Origin: Daedaleopsis sinensis
Lineage: Eukaryota; Basidiomycota; Agaricomycetes; Polyporales; Polyporaceae
Direction: 5' to 3'
Assembly: GCA_033807695.1 (NCBI GenBank)
Contig: CM066305.1
Location: 248,001 to 312,000, forward strand
Length of the DNA: 64,000 bases
The translations under genes were made by a program, and so were the position numbers. The notes under the pieces were generated by a model. It made no database searches. It saw only the letters and a list, made by a program, of their open reading frames with translations, and was not told the origin of the DNA. Of the stretch, positions 57,164 to 64,000 are shown piece after piece; the first letter of the stretch is position 1; every line of letters begins with the position of its first letter.

Positions 57164-58982
57164 GCTAATCTGTGTTTGCCGAGCAGGGAAGTCAGAGACG
57201 CGTGATACAGCGAAGCAGAAGTGCTGGGAGATCGACAAGTGCTGGGCGGGGAGAGCGAGGGATGCAGGCGAGAGGCGAGGAGATTTATGGGGTACGCGGC
57301 GGGGCGTACGCTGACAGCAACTTTTACTCGCCAGGTCGCCGTTCCCCGTGCAGACCGGTGCCCGGAGAGACCGACGCGCGAATCAGTAAGATGTCGTACC
57401 TCGTTGGGCGTTGACGCGTTGACGGCGCGCAGACAGAATCATTCACCGTCAGGTTGTGCACGGACGTTCGGCTCTCCTCCTGCACGCTCGGGGATTACGG
57501 CGCGGGGAGATCGTCGGCGCAGACCGTGATGGGGCTGCGAGTGTGCGAGCGAGATGGGCGTGCGCCGACGTCGCGATCGTCGGGCGAAGGCAGGGAGAGG
57601 CCGAGGAGAGGAGGGGGCGGGGCGGGGGTCGGGGTCGGGGTCGGGGAGGAGGGAGGAGAAAGACAAGACGTTGTCGGAGCAGGCATCGTTGCCCACCGGA
57701 TTTTGTTGGCGGAGAGGGACACATGGTCCAACTGGCCCAGAGCAGATCATTTAGACGCCACATTCTGTCTCCCCTTGGCGCTGCGCTTCTCCTCCCCGCC
57801 CCGGCTTCTGCCGCCCGGAACCATTCCCCTGTCACGCCCATCACGCCCACGTATTCGTTACAGTCTACGCGACCGTGACAGCGCGACCCTGCGCGGCCTG
57901 TCATTGTCAAGAGGGGTGCATGAAGTGAAAATCGTACCGGGGTAGGCGAAGTGCAATAAGGGGTCTCTGGGGACCCCCCCTCCCTCCCCCCCCGTGAAAA
58001 AGTACTATATAAGGTATATTCTCCGACATAACATATCCCAAAGGAGATATGGAGGGAGGCGCCCAACACCTCTGGTAGATCTCAGTTCTCAGTTCTCACT
58101 GGCAGTTTCCCCGTGAGTTTAGATGCATTAACAGAGATTGACAGCATTAGTAGAACCCACAGAGAGTCTAAGATATCAAAAGCTGTACAGGAGATACCGT
58201 AGTCAGTATAATGAATTCTGATCACCCCCGACTCAGATTATTCAAGTTTAGTTCAATCGAAATTGCATAGTATTAGTAATATCAGTCATGACCATTTAAT
58301 TGAAGATAAAAACATATCTCAGTGTTCAGTGTGTGGCATAGTTTACTGGATAGTAGGTGCTACTTTAGAGAGCTACTGTTGAGAGTAAGTGACATATTTG
58401 ATGAGATGCACTTCACGACGGGCAAATGCCCCTTTCCCCGAGGATGAAATTCAAGTTGGAACAATCGTTGGATACTATCTATCACTTCCTCGTTTTGGGG
58501 CCTCAACGTCCTCAACACGCGCGAGAGAAAAGGCAATGTTAATAATAGTGATACGTATCCCTCCACTTTCCGATGGCAGGGAAAAGGGCCCTTGCCTGGC
58601 GTCGTGCTTGTAACTTGGGTAAAGTTTGGCTTGAACGGGTGTATCGATACTTCAAGCGCCGGAAACTCAAGTCGTGACTGACTCGTATTGTACTTAAACT
58701 TTTGATAGTCAGCCTGAGTTCAAGGTTAGAGGCAATTACTTGAGTGCTTCAATGCTCTAGCAAGTCTTTGTGAGCTCTAGACTAGCTTCCAGCACATCCT
58801 GCAGAGTGTCCAAACGAATTTCCCAAGGGGTATCCCTTGTCTCCCCTAGGCAGACGATGTACAGGTCCTATTGAACGGGGAGAAGGACGGACCCCACTCT
58901 TAGCGCCGGTCTCGGCATCTGCCGGCGCACCCCTCTTGCGGCCTGTCTCCTTCGTCCATCCTACCCAGTCCTACCCCTGCTC
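57164..58982. other. Intergenic
   Basis: A G-rich hexamer repeat (GGGGTC, about five copies) is near 57620-57645. A TATATAAGG element is near 58005. Frames on both strands over 57.4-58.0 kb are GC-driven and not called. Confidence 0.45.
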
Positions 58983-61523
58983 ATGTTCCAATTTGTGCCT
59001 AGAAAGGTCGCCCAAAAGTCTGCGAAACTCCCAAACTCCCCTTCCTATATTACTGCGTCTAACGGGCCCCCTGCACGCCCTCGTACACCAGAAAATATCC
59101 TCGACACCAAAGGCAAGGGCAAGGGCAACCATACACAGCCGAAAGATGAAGACTTCGCCGCTATTCTCTGGCTATCGATATCAGACTACACTCTGTGGGT
59201 CAACGTCGACCTCCGCAGGGCGGTAGCAAACGCCGACGAGGGGTGTACGTGCATTCACTCCATAGCCCATGTAAGAACTCACCGTCATCTAGGGATTCCC
59301 CTCAGCTATCTTGTGCATCAATCCCCATACCTCTCGCATCTGGGTGCCAGGCCCTCTGACGGGTCGCTTGTCCGAGCGGTACGAAGCCACGCAGACTCCC
59401 TCTTCGAAGTCCGCATGCTCGTGACGCTACCCTCGAAGGCGGCGTGGTACGGGAAGGAGTTCGCAACAGACGACCAGGGCGGGTACGAGATTAGGAGGAA
59501 GGACTGGAGCAACGCGCTCATGCGAGTGCGCAACTCGACGAGGAACGAGTGGGAAGCGAGGACAGTGTACATGGTGAGTCCTCGTAAATTCATCCCTGGC
59601 GTAGTCAACTCTTGGCGGTACCACCTGCTACGGGTGCATCCATGTTCACATGTGCCGAGAGTGGAAGCACCGTGATCTGGCAGTGGCAGGGCAGGCTGTT
59701 CACTCTCACTACCTGAGTTATCATAGTCCTATGACGCAAACGTTTGGGGGTACCTAGTCTCGTCACCAGGCGTTGCAGGCACGTCGCTGCCTCGTGTAAC
59801 ACCGGGGGCATCAAGCGATGTAACGAGTCGCGACATTGTGGACACATCGCTAGCAAAATCCAAATGTCTCCGCTTTGTCAAGGCGTCTCATTTTGGATAC
59901 ATGCTGTCTATACGCAACATTCAGAATGTATCCAGAATGCGACGCAACAACGTGCGGCACCTTGGATGTTTCCAGTACGAGACCCCACGGTCTCATCTGA
60001 CATAGCCTACAACGTATGGTGACTTGGCTACTTTTCGGAGTGCGCACGCAAAGTAGCGCCCCATCAGTGGGACCATCGACATCCTTCAGCAGGTGCGCGG
60101 CTACAATACACATATAGCGAACGCAAATGAGTTTGACAGCCGCTTGCCTTGTCGAGACCCGCTAACGGAGTTCTCATGGTCTATTCTCCTACACGACGTG
60201 CAATGGCCGATTTCAATGAGACATTCCGGCCGATTTCTGAGAGATCTCCGAGTATTGAAAGTTCTTCATTTTGGGACGGTTTCCTAGCCTGTCAAGGACG
60301 CTTCGGAAGCGGTGGGCCGGAATATCTCCCTTGCAACCCAATCTCCCTTCAATTTCCGAGCCGTTGCACGTCGTAATGCTTTCGCCGCCCTGTGCCTTTC
60401 GATATAGAACGGGTCCGTACGGCCGGTGACGATACTAAATGAATTTACGTCAGGAAAGCATCCCGCTCTCATCCCGCTCGCTGGCCGGCGTGTACCACTT
60501 CGCGTCATCCATCCTGCCCCCCGCCGAGGGCGGCCCGCGCGTACAGAGCATCACCCTGCCCCCACACCACCACGACCAGCCGGGCGACGTCCCGAAATGC
60601 AAAGGCTTCGCGCTCGTCACCCTCGCTGACATCGAGGACGCGACACGGCTAGTCGCTGAGTGGCCGTGGTCTCCGCGAAGATCGCCTAGCAGCTTTGGTG
60701 GCAAGGACGCTTCGGATGCGGTCCGCGACGCGCTCAAGTTCGGCTTTCGAACTCTGCCGAAGAGTCGGTGGGAGGAGCTCAAGGAGGAGTACCTCGCGTA
60801 CCGCCAGCAATTACTGGACGACATCGCCGAGGCGTCTCCTCCGACCACGAACGGCGCGTGGCACCCGGAGGACGAGGGCCATCCTGTCGTTGCGCAAAGC
60901 GAGACAGACCACTGGACAGCGCACGAAGGTGCAAGCGACGCAGGAGACGGGACGGAGCCCATGTCGTCCTCCCTCGACCCTTCCGCGCCGTTCCCACCAG
61001 GCTGCCTCGTCTTCGTGCGGAACGTGCACCCCGAGACGAACAAGACGACGCTCAAGACGCTCTTCACCGCGCGCGCATTCGGAGCCTCCGCGTCTGCGGC
61101 GATCGACTACGTGGACTACAACAAGGGCATGGCTTCGGTGAGTCCCACCTTCAGCTATGCATTTCGAGCGCTGACCGACCCATCCCCTCGCAGTGCCACC
61201 TCCGCCTCTCCACCGCGCCCCTCGCACAAACGCTCGTCTCCGCGCTGCAGTCGGCGCCGCTCGTGCAGCGCCAAGGACTCGACGCTGCCGGGACGCCCTC
61301 GGGCAGCGCGGACGCGGACGCGGGTGCGAAGCCGATCTCGGCCGAAGTCGTCGACGGGGAGCGGGAGGCGCTCTACTGGCACAAGGTGCCCGAGAAGGTG
61401 AGGCGGGAGGCCGTGCGGCGGGCGATCGAGCAGTCGGGTGCGGGCGCGGACGTGGACGGGGGCGGGGAGGTTGGAGGGGACACCGGGGGTAGACGGCCTA
61501 GGAAGCGCAGGAGGAAGGCGTGA
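58983..61523 (+). CDS. La-related protein, LARP7/Pof8-like (La motif, RRM, C-terminal xRRM)
   Basis: Exons 58983-59242, 59306-59573, 60454-61137 and 61194-61523 keep frame and give 513 residues. The N-half resembles a La-motif region (FAAILWLSISDYTLWVNVDLRRAV, SPYLSHLG, LVRAVRSHADSLFEVRMLV) running into EARTVYM. Splicing joins that to ESIPLSSRSLAGVYHF and KCKGFALVTLADIEDATRLV, an RRM1. The C-terminal domain has PGCLVFVRNVHPETNKTTLKTLF, then AIDYVDYNKGMASCHLRLSTA, the strand arrangement of the xRRM of LARP7 and fission-yeast Pof8, and ends in a basic run GRRPRKRRRKA. Family members bind telomerase RNA, U6 or 7SK 3' regions in the nucleus. Intron 3 is about 880 bp, far above the local norm. The first intron (65 bp) is optional: the frame is open through it. 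Confidence 0.66.
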
Positions 61524-62012
61524 GTGCGTGTGCGTGCGGGGTCGTGCTGTCTGGCGCTGTTTAAGCTAACATCTCTAATGATGCACAGTGAGCGTACCGT
61601 TTCGCGTTCTTTTTTGCCGAATGCGCACCTCAGGAGTCACAAGACATTTTTCTTTTCATTATCATCCACCATTAGTTAATGTTAATCACCAATAATCACA
61701 TCGACCCCTGCAATTACACTGCATTTGTTCAACTCTCCAGCCGGCACATCTTACCCTTGATAATGTTACTTAGCCCAATGGGTAACAGCACCATAACGTG
61801 CATGCATTCAAATGGTGTCGCCAGCATCGGCATAATTAGCCATAATTAGGGGAATTGGGTATAATCATGCACAATTGCCGTGTGATTAGCATTGAACAGC
61901 AGATGCCCTTTGAATGTAATGATCAGGCATAATTATGCACAAGTACTATGCATGATTATACTACTATGCAATACCGATCTTATACTACCACTACTACCGT
62001 GAATATCGTGAC
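61524..62012. other. AT-rich intergenic with CATAATTA-type repeats
   Basis: Several copies of CATAATTA and TAATCATGCACAA / TAATTATGCACAA lie at about 61820-61960, some in inverted arrangement. Possibly a decayed MITE; no gene. Confidence 0.5.
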
Positions 62013-64000
62013 CTAATGCGCTCTCCTCGATTTCCTCCCACCTTTGTTCCGACCCGTAGAACGCTTCCCATCGTGTGAGGCCGCTTGCGTGGCAGCCCGT
62101 GAGCGTGTTGTCAAGCCCACACTCACCTCGGACGGTACTCCTGTCCCCTGAACTTGAGGAGCTGTTGATGCACGAAGTCGCTTGGAGCTACGAGTGGCAA
62201 CAACATCATATGGCGCTTCTTGCGGCCCTCGCTTACGAGTGTGATGTGTCGAGTTGTCATCCACCTGTATGTCGAGGATTACACTGGCCGTGCCGTCGAC
62301 ATTCGTGCTCAGGACACTATCCTGGTGGGCGTGGGACTCGGAGGTGTTGGGCCCCGGGCTCCCCGTGTTGCCAACGGCGGACTCGGAGGTGGTCTCCGCG
62401 CTCTCGGGATTGACGACAGGCTCATCCGCGCCAGAGTGCTCCGAGTCGGTCCTGCCAGGAGAAGTCTCCTGAGGCCTGCTTGTTCCGCCACCCTCCACTT
62501 TGCGCACCGAGCCTGAGGAATCGTCCATCAGCCTGTCTTGCTGAAGTAGACTGGGCGGGGTCGCGGGCCGGGGTCGCGCGGCAGAATCTTCGGAACTTGC
62601 GCTGTCTTCACCCGTTGCACCGTCCCGAGGCACATCAGGTACAGTTTTGGCATGAGAAAGCGTGGCGATGACAGCGGGTGTGTTTGGGTCAGACAGGGGC
62701 GCCGGTGAGCCTGGCAGTGGGGGATCGGATTCATCGGCGCGCTGGGTAGTGACGCTGCGTCCTACGTCCAAGGCAGGGAGACGTGTGGTGTCTGTGTCTT
62801 GAGACACATTGCGAGAAGATGTGGCACGGGTCTTTGCCGGAGAAGTGAATATCAACTCCCTGTGTGGCCGACGAGGGGTAGACAGCAGTGTATCCCCAGA
62901 TCCGGAAGGTCCGTCGGAGCCAACCACATCCGAGTCCGCCGTGGTTAGGAAGCGGAAGGCAGTGGTCGTGTCGGCTGTATCCTCGAGACGTTTGAACAGC
63001 TGTTCGAGTTGCCCGAATTTGAGGGATGCAATATCGGGGATGTATGCGTCGGCCCACTCGACAGGTATATACCGTGTTGGGTCTGTCTTGATACGGTGAT
63101 AGAGAACGTCGGCGGAGCAGTTTCCTCCTGCATCAGAGGCTAATGAACATGTTAGATATCGCTCAAAACCGGGGTGAAAGAATGTGTGTACATACCCCAT
63201 TGCGCGAGGAAATATGCTGTCAGAATGCTTCGGAGCTGATGGACGTTCCAATCGTCACTCCACGAGGGTAGATACGCGCGACCTTCGTCGTCGTAAGTGA
63301 GCACTTGCTCGCGCCGTACCGGGTTCCGTTCTGGGCGCTTCTCGTCAGAAATGTCCATAGACAAGAACGTCACCAGAATAATTGTACGTACGAAGATTGG
63401 CACGTAACCACACATCGAACCGACGCTTCTCTTCTTCTGTGAACATGAAGGAAGCATCTTGGTCCTTGAAAGTGCCAGTGGTCAGTCTGAAGATACAGAG
63501 TACAGTTAGTCTACCGTCGGACATACTCGCACTCTGATACGAGATATGCTCACTGGGCTCGGTTAAAGATACCGTTCTTGTCGTAGTACCCGTAGAGAAG
63601 CTGAAACCCAATGTTACCAGCCTTGTCCCACTCCCATCCGGTGAAGTCTTGAAGCGTGTTGTATAGAGCGTCGTGTATATATTCTTGGTTTCTGTCGGTT
63701 GAGATCAGTGGCGCTCTGCGATGCGTCTATGAGCTACTCACGAGAAGGGTGCATCCGGGTCATCACGTCTCTCTGCCATCTCCTGCTCGACTTGACTCTC
63801 CCAGTATTCCTGCTCCGCTTCCGGCAAGTTCTCAAACATGGTCTTGATGGTATGCTGACGTTCTCCGATTACCATTCCGGCACAAGCGTCGTCGATGAGC
63901 TGCTGGTTAGCGCGAACCCACAGGCGTGACGGAGGAGGTGCACGGCCTTTGACCTTGCGGAAGAATGGGGAGACGTCGGTAGACTTCTTGGGTTTGGGTA
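62013..64000 (-). CDS. Unknown multi-exon protein (5' partial)
   Basis: Minus-strand gene entering from the right edge. Visible exons, in coding order: KPKKSTDVSPFFRKVKGRAPP... WVRANQQLIDDACAGMVIGERQHTI, FENLPEAEQEYWESQVEQEM (63990-63745); NQEYIHDALYNTLQDFTGWEW...GIFNRAQ; FKDQDASFMFTEEEKRRFDVWLRANL; a short RPERNPVRREQVLTYDD...WNVHQLRSIL; and a 3' region with ADVLYHRIKTDPTRYIPVEWADAY and a long Ser/Asp/Thr-rich tail ending in a basic GRNKGGRKSRRAH. The first part faintly recalls an HMG-box-like helix pattern, and the basic end suggests a nuclear protein, but I do not recognise the family. Introns of about 50-70 bp with GT..AG borders separate the exons. Confidence 0.6.

Noticed and set aside
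57600..57660. G-rich GGGGTC repeat as a regulatory G-quadruplex
   Set aside because: Possible by composition, but short and in no evident promoter position; no further support.
1..64000. CRISPR arrays, rRNA, prokaryotic-type operons
   Set aside because: No spacer-repeat pattern or rRNA sequence seen, and the genome is eukaryotic. I saw no convincing tRNA, but did not exclude one rigorously.

Overview
This window is nuclear DNA of a filamentous basidiomycete, most likely an Agaricomycete (wood-decay type). The evidence is dense 50-80 bp introns with GT..AG (and several GC..AG) borders, F-box paralogues with the 'VCRYW..(V/M)AD.TPALW' signature, a kaurene-oxidase-like P450, a penicillopepsin-type protease with about ten introns, and a non-LTR retrotransposon whose ORF1 carries the 'CPFP..PGW' knuckle typical of mushrooms. 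All gene models below were read by eye from frames, splice sites and family motifs.

Layout. (1) 1-13.2 kb: a tandem cluster of six single-pass membrane proteins on the + strand. Each has a short ectodomain, a Ser/Thr-rich stalk, one TM helix, a basic juxtamembrane stretch and a cytoplasmic tail with a shared Met-Ser-Thr...Trp-x-Pro-Glu-x-Phe motif. A seventh member lies at 37.8-39.2 kb on the - strand. All introns that can be placed are phase 1, and in four members the first intron appears to use a GC donor. (2) 14.8-18.6 kb: a medium-chain oxidoreductase and an MFS sugar transporter, tail to tail. (3) 20.3-22.1 kb: an F-box/LRR protein. (4) 22.5-37.5 kb: a very large apparent non-LTR retrotransposon insertion of about 15 kb, bounded by a perfect 16-bp target-site duplication and ending in poly(A). 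Its 3' 8.3 kb is a Tad1/I-like LINE (ORF1 with a zinc knuckle; ORF2 with endonuclease, RT and RNase H). Its 5' 6.6 kb carries a PUA/ASCH-like ORF, an unknown ORF, a tandem-repeat patch and an antisense gene with four spliceable introns. (5) 37.8-48.4 kb: the seventh membrane protein, a NADAR-domain protein with a myristoylation-type N-terminus, a poorly resolved minus-strand gene, and an aspartic protease. (6) 49.5-53.7 kb: a broken F-box gene divergent from an intact one. (7) 54.5-57.2 kb: a cytochrome P450. (8) 59.0-61.5 kb: a La-related (LARP7/Pof8-like) protein. (9) 62.0 kb to the edge: a partial unknown gene.

The membrane-protein cluster and the F-box copies look like lineage-specific expansions. 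The oxidoreductase/transporter pair, P450 and protease are ordinary metabolic genes and show no operon-like linkage. The retrotransposon sits between an F-box gene and a member of the membrane family, has open ORFs and an intact duplication, and is therefore probably a recent insertion.
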